A stretch of DNA of 64,000 nucleotides from Pascua guehoae. Its lineage: Eukaryota > Basidiomycota > Tremellomycetes > Trichosporonales > Trichosporonaceae. A program made the translations under genes and the position numbers. The stretch covers positions 600,358 to 664,357 of the forward strand of contig BCJX01000009.1 of NCBI GenBank assembly GCA_001600415.1. The letters run 5' to 3'. The notes beneath the pieces were generated by a model. The model was not told the DNA's origin. It ran no database searches and worked only from the letters and a program-made list of their open reading frames with translations. Below are positions 1 to 12,518 of the stretch, in pieces (positions within the stretch are counted from its first letter, which is position 1; the number at the start of each line of letters is the position of its first letter).

Positions 1-47
1 CCCCCCCCTGTCTCCCCCAACTCATCACACACAACTAACATGCCCAG

Positions 48-886
48 CCTCGAACAGGGCTTTGCCGTCCAGGCCGCGTCGCGCTGCATCATCGCCTACC
101 TCCTCGCCGACGGCGGGTTCCTCGCCAAGGGCGCGCGCGTCGTCGCCGTGGCCAACCCGGGCAACACGCTCGATCTCGACCCCGACGACATGTCGCTTAC
201 GGACCCAAAGTGGAGCGGGTACATGGCCGTCAAGCTGTTGTTCAACCAGTCGATGCGGGATAGTACCGTTCTCGACTCGTTTTGGACGGTGAGTTTATGT
301 CGGGTCTAGGGATAGGCTACGTGAGCGGTTCGCTGACGATTACAGGAGCTCCGGGAGCGCTTCCCCCAGTACGAATTTTACCATCTAGGACCTGGTTAGT
401 CACTATCCTTTACCTCTCTACCCCACGCGTGACTTTCCGTGACCAGACCAGCACGTTGTTGAGATGCTTGCTGACAATGCCAGGCCTCGTCCACTCGGAA
501 AACTTTGACAGCGTCTGGTCGGTTCCCTTCCCACTCAATGTCGCGTTCTGGATCGGTCTCAAGACTGTAGCGACCATGCCGGATGGCTATGCCCCGATTC
601 CCGTTTATGTGAGTATGGTATTCTCCCGAGGAGGTCGTCAGAGGCACACTGGGCGTGAATGGGGGTAGCACTTTTACACGTCCTCGTAACACACTCTGCC
701 CTCGTCCGTCACCAAAGACACTGCTAATACCAGGTTGCGATTCACCCCGATGGCGACAGCATTGTTGGAAGCAACAAGGCGTTCAACTACAATATCGCCC
801 CGCTCACCATTGGTGCGTGGGCGTCGGTCAAGGAGAACCGGGACAAGGTGTGGGACAGGATGGTCAACATGGCAAGGGCCAAGTAG
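48..886 (+). CDS. Short-chain dehydrogenase/reductase, 3' part (5' end outside window)
   Basis: Four exons are visible: 48-288, 346-394, 484-608 and 734-886 (stop TAG). They encode about 189 residues that form the C-terminal two thirds of a Rossmann-fold NAD(P)-dependent oxidoreductase. Supporting motifs are an FAVQAASR-type helix, a strand ending VVAVANPG, and a catalytic YxxxK written as YMAVK, followed by HLGPGLV, which matches the HxxPGxV region of fungal SDRs. The glycine-rich cofactor loop must lie upstream. The ATG at 40 is probably not the start: the preceding bases ACTAAC and the CCCAG ending at 47 look like a branch point and acceptor, so this is likely an internal exon. The substrate is unknown. 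The three visible introns have normal GT/AG ends. Confidence 0.8.
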
Positions 887-1518
887 GGTGGAGAGGTTTG
901 TACATTTTGCTGTGTTATTATGACTGTTACGTGTGTTACTCCCTTGTCAACCAACCTGTTACCCTGGTGCATGATGACGCCGAGAGCAAAAGCGCCTATA
1001 TATAGCCTCTCATCTTGACGATGGTCCGTGTCCACCATGTCGAGTGTGTCTTGTCATCCCCTGTCACCTGTCGATTTTGTCGTTTGTTCAGTTGTTGTCC
1101 CTTGGCACTTGTCGAAATGCTGTGCCAGACACGTCCACGATTTATCCCACTGCCACCACACAGTAGTCTGAACAGCTGTTCTGCCAGCAGAACCAGGCTT
1201 GACAATGTGCCGTTTTCTTGAATGTTTATCATCGTTTAGGCTGAACGGTGAGCAGCGAATGAAGGGTGGCCGGGGCAGCAGCTCATTATCAGATGGCGTT
1301 GTATGGTGATGATGCCACACAAAGTGGAAGAGGCGATTTAAGCGATAATAACGTGTTATTTAAAGGTATTATTGATATGTCGTGTGTGCCCTTCGAGTCA
1401 GTCGGCAAGGTGCGGCGTTGGCCGGGGACACGGACACGGGCGGAAGGAAGGCAACCCGCCAGGCGACACACTGCCCAGTCACCGTACGCTACGCCCAGAA
1501 CACCCAGCACCCAGGGCC
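887..1518. other. Intergenic, 3' end of SDR gene to 5' region of SPE3-LYS9
   Basis: No convincing gene is seen here. Most of the stretch is of ordinary composition. An AT-rich pocket at about 1335-1378 contains a short inverted repeat and TATTTAAAGG, which could act as a core promoter for the downstream gene. A reading frame open from 1372 runs into the downstream gene but has no protein-like composition before 1519. Confidence 0.5.
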
Positions 1519-1611
1519 ATGCAGGCTGCAGCCGCTGCTGCCGCACGTTTACTGAAATATTCGACCCACTCTTCGAGTTTCAAGTCGCTCTTCACCAAAA
1601 ACACTTTGAAA
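1519..1611 (+). other. In-frame upstream ATG extension resembling a mitochondrial presequence
   Basis: An ATG at 1519 is in frame with the presumed start at 1612, with no stop or splice signal between them. It would add 31 residues beginning MQAAAAAAARLLKYS. The stretch has no Asp or Glu, five Arg/Lys (positions 10, 13, 22, 27, 31), many Ala/Ser/Thr, and could form a basic amphipathic helix, the usual make-up of a matrix-targeting signal. Its start context (G at -3, C at +4) is weaker than that of the 1612 ATG (A at -3, G at +4), so leaky scanning could give two products. It could also be simple 5' UTR. Confidence 0.45.
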
Positions 1612-4202
<2,591 letters not shown>

Positions 4203-5354
4203 ATCATGTAGACGGTCTTGGTGATTATGTGACGGATTAGAAGTTGGGTCGTGACCGGGTGTGCTGTGTAATTGGGTGCAGATGTTGATGTGCCCGAGTT
4301 GGAAAGTCGAGTCGCGAATGTGTACATCATTGCTGGAGGTGACCTCGTTGTACAAGGTTGGCACTGTTTAGCCGTTCTACCCGGACCAATGGATCCAGCA
4401 AAGTCATGCTCCGGGATGCTTGGACCCAGCAACCCCGTCAATCGCGCGCTATAACTTTCCGAGCCCACGAAGCACGCCGGTTGCATCTACCCCGGCCTCA
4501 CCTCTCAGCCGACGGGCACTTCACCTGCGCTATGGCATCGAGCAAGCGAGACTGGACAACGACTAGCGGGTGCCCAATCTCAGACCTCGTGCATGGGTTG
4601 TGCAATGTGAGCGTGAGGGCGGTGGCATGAATGAAGTTGTGAGGTGCAGAAATGGACAAATGGTTACTCGGAGATGACGAATGGCTGCGGACTGCGGGTG
4701 GCAGGATGGATGTTGATGCAACAATCGAGAAGCATGGAAATTGGCTTGGCATACCTCGCGGGCAAGAGACGTTTGTTCTGGCGCGCGTGCGCAAAAGGGA
4801 AACATTGTCTCAAACTCTAGACGACATGGAACAATGAGGCAGTGCTCGCTCGGCGTGCGCCGACATTACTGCGCCGCCTAGCTCGCGCTCGCTCGGAGCA
4901 GTTGCTCGGAATGTCTACAGACTGTCCAACACCGGAGCAGAAGAGGACGCATGCATGTATTTTGCGCAGTAAACAATGGCTAATGGACGATGGGCGGCGA
5001 AAGACGGCCATTGTGTCGGGTTTGAGCATGTTGTCAGTGCACCGCCACCTGGAACAGACTAGTGGCCAACAATCTCGTGACTTGGGCCAACCCGTCTGTG
5101 CCCACGGGCACTTTGGCTTGGCACTCAATGTCCGAGATCCGACCATTGTCGACGCCACCACTCGAGTCTTGCGTCGACGACCTTTCGTGTCCAGCATTGC
5201 ACAGTCGCGCTTACCGACCCCACTGACAAGCATTGGACATATAACTGGGCAGAGTGGCCCTACTCACCACTGCAACTGCCACCGCACAAACACACGCACA
5301 CGCACACTCGCTCACATCACGCACGACTTTCCACGTTCTCTACTCTCCGCCCCG
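4203..5354. other. Intergenic region between SPE3-LYS9 and the secreted protein
   Basis: About 1.15 kb. A reading frame on the plus strand is open from 4842 straight into the secreted-protein exon, but the part before 5355 has no conserved look and no signal peptide, so I treat it as leader or promoter. CA-rich tracts (CACACACGCACACGCACACTCG) lie at about 5285-5315 just before the start codon. No RNA gene was recognised. Confidence 0.5.
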
Positions 5355-6793
5355 ATGCTACCACTTGCGCTCGTGCTCGCCCCGCTCGCGGGTGCGCTCA
5401 CACCCAACGTCTTCTTCAACATTTCGCTGCATGCCCAGGACCCGCTCGTGTCGTTTACGTCGTCGACGGGCAACACATCGGTGTGGATGGGCATCACGTT
5501 GGCGTACGGCGTCATTGGGCCCGACTGGCGCCTCGGCGGTGCTTCGTCCATGACGGCCTCTGGGGCCGACGCGCCGCTCGTCGAGCTAGAGTACCCGGGC
5601 ACACACTACTACCCGCTCGGATCCGCAGAGGACGTCGAGCTCACGACGTCGGTCGACGCAAACTCGACAACCACCGCGTATGCGCCCCGCGACACGACAA
5701 ACTCGTCCGTCTCCGTCAGCAGCGACGACACAGACTATGTCCCCCCGCCCGACCCGAACCGTCTCCTCCCCGAAGAACTCGAGTGGGGTACCCACCGCGT
5801 CAGCTTGGCCGCCACGGGCGCAGGCTCCATCACCCTCGGTAGCTGGGCTAGCGTCGTCTTCAACTTTACCACCGGCATGCAGACCGAGGCGTGCGTACAG
5901 TCCAACACTCGTGGGTGCGCGGCCGCTCACACCCCAGGGCCGACTTTGAGAGCACACCCGTGCGCGACGAGTTTGCCGTCGTCAACGGCTCGGCGAGCGC
6001 TTTCTTCAACCAGACGGGCACGTTCAACGTGACAAACCTCGACGACAAGTGTGAGTTTGAGCCGTGACTGGTGCCACCACGACTAAGCAATACGCACGCC
6101 CCGTACGCTTCGGCGTCCAACTCGTATCGCAACGACATCCCAGTATGATAGATACCCAACTAGCCCGCCACGGGCCCTACTATCCTTGCCATTCCCATCA
6201 CGCACGAGCTAACACCCAGGGGGCATGGGCTACTCAACGCTCCACGGCGAGGGCACGCTCGCCGCCGCCCTCCCGCCCAACACATCCTATGTGATTCTCA
6301 ACGGCACCACCGGCGGCGACCACGGCACCTACACAGTCACGCTCGACCCCGCCCCGCCCCTCGGCAACGCGACGACCACACGCGCGGGCAACTTTAACAA
6401 CTGGCCAAACACAATCTACGGCGCGACGCTCTTTGTGGCGCCCCTCGACCCCGCGGTCCAGTACAAGCTCGAGATTGCGTCGAGCGAGGGGCCCATGGGT
6501 ATCCAGGGCGTAAGGCTCTACTCTGGCCTCAACAGCTCGACGGAGGGCAACACGACCCAGGCCGGCACGGACAGGTGGGTCGGCCCGGGCTGGTGGTTTG
6601 CGGCTCGTGACCGTCAGATAACCTGTGGTGCTGACTTTGCAGTGGCGCCGTGAATGCGCCGTCGGCCGGATACGAGACGCACATTGCGGTACGTACCATA
6701 GACTTTACGGCCGTTGCGCCCCCGCTGACATGTCAGATTGGCGCGGCCATCGCTGCTGCCGCCGTCGTAGCGCTCCAAGCCCTCGTCGCTTAA
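5355..6793 (+). CDS. Secreted, N-glycosylated, probably GPI-anchored protein
   Basis: Predicted 368 aa in five exons: 5355-5890, 5938-6050, 6220-6574, 6643-6688, 6737-6793. The start gives a clean signal peptide (MLPLALVLAPLAGALT). The body has many NxS/T sites and two beta-rich segments. The second has the pattern GTYTVTLD ... GATLFVAPLDPAVQYKLEI, like the galactose-binding-like or jelly-roll repeats found in many basidiomycete surface proteins. The C terminus is a short small-residue stretch followed by a hydrophobic tail (IGAAIAAAAVVALQALVA) that ends exactly at the stop, as in a GPI-attachment signal; a single membrane anchor is the alternative. The 169-nt intron at 6051-6219 is long for this locus and might hide a small exon. 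The function is unknown; a cell-wall or surface role is inferred. Confidence 0.75.
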
Positions 6794-7808
6794 TCGTCCT
6801 AAGCCCGTAGACACCGTCACTCGGTAGAACAGTTACGACCCAAGACGCTATATACTTGATACTTGATATCAGGCCGTTGGTAATGAATGCGTAGAATGCA
6901 GGTGGAATAATAGCAGAACCGCTCCTTACGTCAATCTATAATACAACACGAAGACCCTCGCGACCCACCACATAGAAGCCGTATGAGTGGCACCGAGGGC
7001 ACAGAGGTTTCACCAGATCAGGGAGGAAATTGCAGGTTAGCAGAGGATGCATATGCCCTAGTCTGCACGGGTTTCCAGAGGGCATGGGAAGACTATGAGT
7101 CCGATAGAGACCCGTTTGCATCTTCCAGATGACGTGGGTCGAGGGGGGAGCCTGCAGAGCTACCAGCAGGAAATTCTTGGCCCCAGGGTTTCCCGTGCGA
7201 TCCGGGCGGCTTCACTGGTCTTCGTTATCTGGTCGTCGAGCACATTCATGTGTGTCTGGAAAGTCTCGAGACTGCCACGTTCACCTCGGTCCAGGCCAAG
7301 AGGCGCGTAGAAGCTCTACAGACTAATTCATAGCACGGCAACCGACCACACTGGGGTTACCTCCTTGTGGTATTCTGCATTTCGTGTGTGGAATTCCTTT
7401 GTGTGACCATCAAAAGGCGCCGTGCGCTTACCTAGGCTTAATGTGCCAGACTCGTGGCTTTCTGGACATGCCTGGTCGTCTCCCCACACCGTCGCCGCTG
7501 TCACCGTCGTCGCCGCTGTCACCGTCGTCGTCGTTGTCTTATTCCTCTTCAAAGCCCAAACTGTCGCTATGACCAGTTTAATCAGCACGTCAACTGGGTG
7601 CCGTCGGCCGACCCTACAGGTACCGACATGTCGAAGCAGTACCTCGTCCACCGATATTACCGTGCAGTTGAAAAGCAGCCACCAAGTGCCACATCCACTC
7701 CACCCCACCACCTCACCATCCCTTCTCACCCATCCACCCACCCATCCAACAATCTCCCACTCCACCCACCTTCAATCCAACCCCACACACAAGACACAAA
7801 AAGACAAG
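6794..7808. other. Gene-poor stretch with weak exon-like segments
   Basis: No confident gene. Two segments look faintly coding. On the minus strand, 7315 down to 7160 reads SFYAPLGLDRGERGSLETFQ and continues as a helix-like, heptad-like stretch to a stop; it can be joined in phase through a weak GTAACC/TAG intron to an open frame at 7361 and above. On the plus strand, 7500-7690 contains a Val-rich membrane-like run and then FNQHVNWVPSADPTGTDMSK. Neither has a convincing start or full splice structure. They may be remnants of genes or chance. Confidence 0.25.
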
Positions 7809-7911
7809 GCCCTCGCCCGGATTCGAACCGGGGCCCACTCCCATGAGGAAGAACAAGCTTAGGACTGAACAGAACCCTAAGAGAGTATGATAACCACTAC
7901 ACCACGAGAGC
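7809..7911 (-). tRNA. tRNA-Pro(AGG) with a 31-nt intron
   Basis: The minus strand folds as a complete tRNA. The acceptor stem is GCTCTCG/CGAGGGC with one G-T wobble, and the D arm contains TAGTGGTT. The anticodon stem CTCTC/GGGAG closes a TTAGGG-T loop with anticodon AGG (plus-strand 7876-7878). The T arm is CCCGG-TTCGAAT-CCGGG. An intron of 31 nt (plus-strand 7844-7874) lies after position 37, the canonical site for tRNA splicing endonuclease. The mature length is 72 nt before CCA addition. This is the only tRNA I found in the window. Confidence 0.93.
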
Positions 7912-8794
7912 CATGGCATTTTGCGACGGCTAGTGGAAAGGGACTCGGTCCGTCTCCTTGCTTTTCCCGTGGAAATACCCGGATGTGATTGGATGGACGT
8001 CACGCCGTGCTCACCCGAGAGGATGTTGGCGCTGCGAAGTTGGGTGCTTCGTGTGGCGTTGTGGCTTTCGGCTTGAATGGTGTTGCGAGTATCTGCAGCT
8101 GGTGTGGCCGTGTGGTTTCACGCCGAGTGCACCCGTGCGCAAGTGGAATGGGAGTGACTGCTGGCTTGGGCGTTGCGCTCGACGAAGGTTGGGGCTGTCG
8201 TTTGTCGACGCGTTTGGGTCCTGTGGGTCGGTATCCATTGCGTTCCATTATGCAGTCGTATCCCACAATGGCTATCTTGCCCCATGTCCAGGTCCCATGT
8301 CCCATCAGGTCCCATGCCGCATCATGTCCCATTTGTCGCGTCGTCCCAGCCACGCATTTGCCACCTCTGTGGTATCCTAGTCGAGATCCAAAGGTCATTT
8401 ACATGTCATGGACACAACCGACTAGAATCTAGGCTGTGGACGCAACGGGGTCGTCGGTGGCGGTGTGGCGGAAGCCACCGCGCCACCTCGCACCCCACAT
8501 CTGAACGTGACGGCGATGGCGACGACGCAGTGGAAAGCGACCTGCTGATGTCCTTTGGTTCTATGTTGGGTCTGTGATGCCTGCTGTGTCTTCCCGTGCT
8601 ATATGTATCTCGTCTGCTTTCGTTGGACTCTGTCACTATCATATCACCTGGGCAGCGCCCGCCACAACCACCCACAACTACCCACAGCCACCACCACGGC
8701 CTACCACTACCCACCACGACCCACCACTGCCCGCCACTACCCACCACAACCACGCACCCACCACGCACCACACACGCACCACCACGCACGCACC
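7912..8794. other. Intergenic, low-complexity
   Basis: No gene is supported. At about 8277-8330 the motif GGTCCCATGTCCCAT recurs in imperfect tandem. At about 8660-8790 the plus strand is an imperfect CCAC/CACCA array (CACAACTACCCACAGCCACC and relatives) that probably lies in the promoter or 5' UTR of the next small gene. Several long overlapping reading frames on both strands here are products of this simple composition. Confidence 0.45.
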
Positions 8795-9111
8795 ATGCCG
8801 TCCCTCCTCCTCGCCCCCGGCCCATACACACTCGGTACGCCCCCCCTCCTCCCCACCTAACACCAGGCCCCTTCCCCGACCTCCCCACCACCCCCCCGAG
8901 CCCGAGCCCCACACGTCCACGCATGGCCCCCCTCTTCCCCACCCCCAGGATGCCCCGGGCCACACCCAGGACACCCCTCCTCCCCGCCCCGGCCACCAGC
9001 AAACGCGCCATACCCCGGACGCGGCACCTCGTCCTCGTCCTCGTCGGCGTGCTGGCCGCCATGGGCGTAGCGGCCGGGTGGGTATACTGGTCCCACCACA
9101 AGAGTGGCTAG
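8795..9111 (+). CDS. Small single-helix membrane protein (hypothetical)
   Basis: Two exons, 8795-8834 and 8867-9111, with a canonical 32-nt intron (GTACGC ... CTAACACCAG), join to 94 aa. The N-terminal two thirds is Pro/Thr/Arg-rich (MPSLLLAPGPYTLG, then PTTPPSPSPT). It is followed by a basic stretch (KRAIPRTRH), one hydrophobic helix (LVLVLVGVLAAMGVAAGWVYW) and a short SHHKSG tail. Basic residues before one C-terminal helix are compatible with a tail-anchored or small mitochondrial inner-membrane protein, but nothing identifies it. The phase-consistent intron with a good branch point is the main reason to believe the gene. The composition is GC-rich and the surroundings are low-complexity, so it could be spurious. 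Confidence 0.5.
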
Positions 9112-9199
9112 TGCGCTAGGACGGTCGGGGGCGTGCCTGTTTTCGGGGTGTTGTTTTTGTTCCTTTTGTTCCCCACGCCGGCTCGGGTTGGGTCTCGGT

Positions 9200-9600
9200 T
9201 GGGCTTGGTTTCTGTCTCGGTTTCGGCATTCTTGGGCGCGGTCCGTGCACTCGACGATTTCGGCTGTCGCACGCCGCCCAGATTGGGCTGCGACGCGGGG
9301 GATCGGGTATCCTCTCTGTGGGGGTTGTAGACGTGTAGATTCTTGCAGAGCCTTGTGCGTGTCGTTATTTATTTGCCTTGTTCGACATGCGAAGCATTTA
9401 GCGACGCGCGTACGGGGATTTAGAAATGAGCACAGGTGAATACCGCAGAGGTCGGTGCATCACAAAAGGGTGGCTGGTGTGGTGTATTGCCAGTCTATCG
9501 CCCAGCTATATGCTGCTCTGTTAAGAAGGATATGCTTCTCCGTCTTCGTCGCGGCCGTGGTTCTGTGTACTCGGGATCTACGGCAGAGGCAGGCGTACAT
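9200..9600 (+). repeat. Direct repeat, left copy (diverged)
   Basis: About 300-400 nt that align, with many substitutions and small gaps, to 13005-13320 in the same orientation. Clear anchor matches are GGTGAATACCGCAGAGGTC against GGTGAGTACCGTAGAGGTC, CAGTCTATCGCC in both, ATCTACGGCAGAGG against ATCTATCGCAGAGG, TTGTAGAC in both, and GCGGTCCGT in both. The outer limits are approximate. The two copies bracket the 28-bp inverted repeat and the F-box-like gene. Confidence 0.6.
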
Positions 9601-10895
9601 GTGTGTTTGAGATTGCCACTTTTGATCTCGGTCTAGTCAAAGTTGGGCATGGACACTCTCCCGACCAATGCAATGGCACACCAGTCGGACACACTGTTTC
9701 CTGCTTGTTGTATCCCACATGTCCTTCGCCAGACGCGTGCCCTAACTTCATGTGGTAGTCTCATGACTTTTCCGACACACCTGTACTGTAATGTTACAGT
9801 GGTAGAGGCGACGGGGCGACGCGACTGCACCTGCAATCAACACTGATACGTCCCTCGACTGCCCCAAACCCAGGGGTTCGGCGGGACGTCCGAAACGAAT
9901 GCTCATTGTTGATCATGGCATTTCGCGCGCCAAGCAAGACGAGTACGGTCTCATGTGGTACCAGCGTGCATCTGTAACCCAAACATTGGGCGAGTTTCAG
10001 ACCACGGTCGGGTCCGAGCCTAAGTCCAAAGTCCCCAGCTCGGCCGATGAAATCCACTGCGCTGACCAAGGACGACTGGACCTGGTACACCTTGACCGTG
10101 GCCAAGTTGTGTTGAATGCCCCCTTGGTGCTCTTCATCTTGTCCCGTACGCTTCATCTTGTCCATCAAGATGAAGAGCAACAAGGGGGCATTCAAGGGCA
10201 TGGGCAACGGGCAGGTGACAGGACCCAACTCGTCCCAGATGACAGACGGCACATGGCACAGCCCTGATCGCGCCCAGGGCTGGCCACAACAACTCGTAGT
10301 GGTTACTCGTGGAAAAGTGAGTGTCAGACGGTTGCTGTGCAGAGGGCCCACTAGCCATGCAGGTTGATTGACGCAGACAAGCTCGCATTGCAGTACAGGC
10401 CTTTATTCATGGCTCCACAGAATAATCTCAACATCTGTGCCAGGAGTCCAGTCTCTGTCCAGTATCAAAGTCTAATCTGATCTGTAGCTCCTTGTGAGCA
10501 CCCAACCGCAGTGCGGGAGATAACCCGTTCCAAGGTGGCAGCTGGGTATCGCGAGATCAATGCTGTCTCACTGCAACGAGGCAGTCGAGATCTACTGCTT
10601 CGAAATTTGAAACCCCTCACGGTGCTCTCAGAAGTCGGAACTTGACGTTCCGTCTCGGTTACAGGCTGCGATGGCCCGGCTCCAGTAGTCTCCGTGTTGG
10701 CCAATTGGGATCATACATCAGGGGGAATGACCTCGGCGTCCTGGGCGTGGATGACTTGGGGCGGTGGGCGTGGTAGTGCCGAGCCAGACGGGTTGGTGCC
10801 GATATCCTCGGGCCCTGGCCCTGGGGCCGACGACTGAGCTGTTGCGGGGGTTGCAGCGGTTGCGGTGCTCGAGGTCCATCTTGTACCCGCATGAC
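9601..10895. other. Intergenic region downstream of the F-box-like gene
   Basis: Apart from the inverted repeat at 10114-10193, no gene is supported. A plus-strand frame beginning at 10170, inside the right arm of that repeat, reads MKSNKGAFKGMGNGQ and runs to a good GTGAGT at 10317, but I found no matching acceptor and exon. Several overlapping reading frames at 10465-10990 on the minus strand have no recognisable protein features. Confidence 0.4.
10114..10193. repeat. 28-bp inverted repeat with 24-nt spacer (hairpin)
   Basis: Arms 10114-10141 and 10166-10193 are reverse complements with a single mismatch (GAATGCCCCCTTGGTGCTC against the complement of its partner, G-G-T versus G-T-T). The spacer at 10142-10165 itself repeats CTTCATCTTGTCC. 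The hairpin lies between the left direct repeat and the 3' end of the F-box-like gene. It could be a transcriptional hairpin, a foldback-element remnant, or a recent inverted duplication. No flanking target-site duplication was noticed. Confidence 0.85.
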
Positions 10896-12518
10896 TCAAC
10901 GGCGCGGAACCATATGTCGCCCGACACGAATCGCTACACGCCGGTCTTTCTCCGGCGGCCACGGGTACGCCGTCGTTTCTACGCGCCACTGCTCGTCGCC
11001 CACCACGTTCCTATACGCGTTGTGGCTAAGGAACGAGACCTTGTCGTTTACGAGTTGCTCGAAGCGCTCGCGATCCCAGGCCTGTGGTGGCTGGAACCAG
11101 AGGACCTGGTCGGGGTCGTCGGGGCAGTGCTGCTCGCGGCTCGCACACTGCATGCAGTCGATTAGATACTGGCGAAACTTGTCACGGCAGTGTCGCAGAT
11201 CCGCTTGGCGCTGTTCGTGCCAATCAGGTGTGTTGATACTTGCCCCCGCACGGACCTGGGCATCCAAGTAGTCGCGCATGTCGTCGTCGGTCGCGTGGGC
11301 ATCTTTGATAATGTCCGAGAATACGAGTCGATACATTAGCTCGGATGGGTCGTCGTCGTGTTGCACGTCCCAACTCGCTGGTTTGCGGTTTGTGACTTTG
11401 CATTCGCGTTCAATCACTTTGTAGGGCATTTTGCGCATGGCCTCGATGCGTTCCTGTTTATGCGGGCTGTCCAACATCATGATGCGGACGGGTATCTCGT
11501 CGAGTCCTACCACCGTAACCCTCGGAACGTGCTCGAGTGCCTCGCCCATGGCGACAAACAGGGGTGCCAAAAAGCTCACACTCTTATCCCCCCACTGGGG
11601 CAGACTGCGATGTGGACGCCCGTAGGGATGGAAATGAGGACCACCGTGCGTCCAAAAGTAACTCGGCGGCGGGGCGTATTGCCAAGCCGTGCGCCAGTCC
11701 TCGTGGAAAATGTAAACAATCTCGTCGTCGGCTTGGAATCCTCGCCCAGGCGGCGTCCACACCTCGACGCGACGCCAACATCTCGCCCCAACACCCCGGT
11801 ACGCATCCTCGGGCGGCGTCACGTGGGCGACGAGCCGGCGCGTCCTCGGAAACTGGCGACGGCGGTGCGCAGCGTGAACCTGATCGTTGTGTGAAGAGAG
11901 GGCATTTCGTGCTTGTCGTGCGAGACGGGTAAACAACACGGCTGTGTCAGGACGCACCGCCTCGAGGGCAAGGAAGGCGCTATCAGCGACTCGGTCCTCG
12001 CCCCAAGTCGGAAAGATGCGTACCGTGCTCGCACGGGGTATCATACCCCAGGAGCTAGGCGGAATGTCGCCGACCAAGTCCACAATCTGGGCGTGGGCCA
12101 GCGCAGCGGCGTCGCGCGCCAACCGCCGCTCCATGGCCGGTGCCAGTTGGACCTTGTCCCGCACGGCTGCGGCGACTGTGAAATATTTGGCCGCGAGGAT
12201 GACGGCGGCCGTCGCCGTCGTCGTCGTTGTTGTCGTCGCCGCCGTCGCCTGGGGAGCAGGGGAGGACGCACCCAAGTCGACGGCCAACATTGTCTCGACT
12301 GCTGCCGCAACGGGTGGCGGCGACGTGCCGAAAACGGCAGTCACATTTGCTGGCGTGCCGCGCTCAGGATGGAAGACGACATGGCGCGCCAGCTGGATAT
12401 CCAACACGTCCCGCACGCTGCGTGATAGGCCCCGGAGCGACGGGAGCACGGCCCGGGGTACGTTGCAAAGGATGGCCTCGACAATGTGTGGGAAGCTGTT
12501 GTGGTCTATGGAAACCAT
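10896..12518 (-). CDS. F-box-like hypothetical protein
   Basis: An uninterrupted 540-aa reading frame. The first 50 residues (MVSIDHNSFPHIVEAIL, then VLPSLRGLSRSVRDVLD) have the spacing of a degenerate F-box and resemble the openings of a large lineage-specific family of Trichosporonales proteins, recalled as a pattern rather than searched. The middle contains a Thr run (ATTTTTTTATAA) coded by a GTC/GTT-type microsatellite at about 12205-12250. Later segments are acidic and rich in aromatic, Pro and His residues (WTHGGPHFHPYGRP), with several Cys near the C terminus. No catalytic motif was recognised. If the F-box is real, the protein would be a substrate adaptor of an SCF ubiquitin ligase; this is inference. 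It is intronless, unlike most neighbours, and sits between two diverged direct repeats. Confidence 0.7.
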   Translation of the reverse strand: MVSIDHNSFPHIVEAILCNVPRAVLPSLRGLSRSVRDVLDIQLARHVVFHPERGTPANVTAVFGTSPPPVAAAVETMLAVDLGASSPAPQATAATTTTTTTATAAVILAAKYFTVAAAVRDKVQLAPAMERRLARDAAALAHAQIVDLVGDIPPSSWGMIPRASTVRIFPTWGEDRVADSAFLALEAVRPDTAVLFTRLARQARNALSSHNDQVHAAHRRRQFPRTRRLVAHVTPPEDAYRGVGARCWRRVEVWTPPGRGFQADDEIVYIFHEDWRTAWQYAPPPSYFWTHGGPHFHPYGRPHRSLPQWGDKSVSFLAPLFVAMGEALEHVPRVTVVGLDEIPVRIMMLDSPHKQERIEAMRKMPYKVIERECKVTNRKPASWDVQHDDDPSELMYRLVFSDIIKDAHATDDDMRDYLDAQVRAGASINTPDWHEQRQADLRHCRDKFRQYLIDCMQCASREQHCPDDPDQVLWFQPPQAWDRERFEQLVNDKVSFLSHNAYRNVVGDEQWRVETTAYPWPPEKDRRVAIRVGRHMVPRR

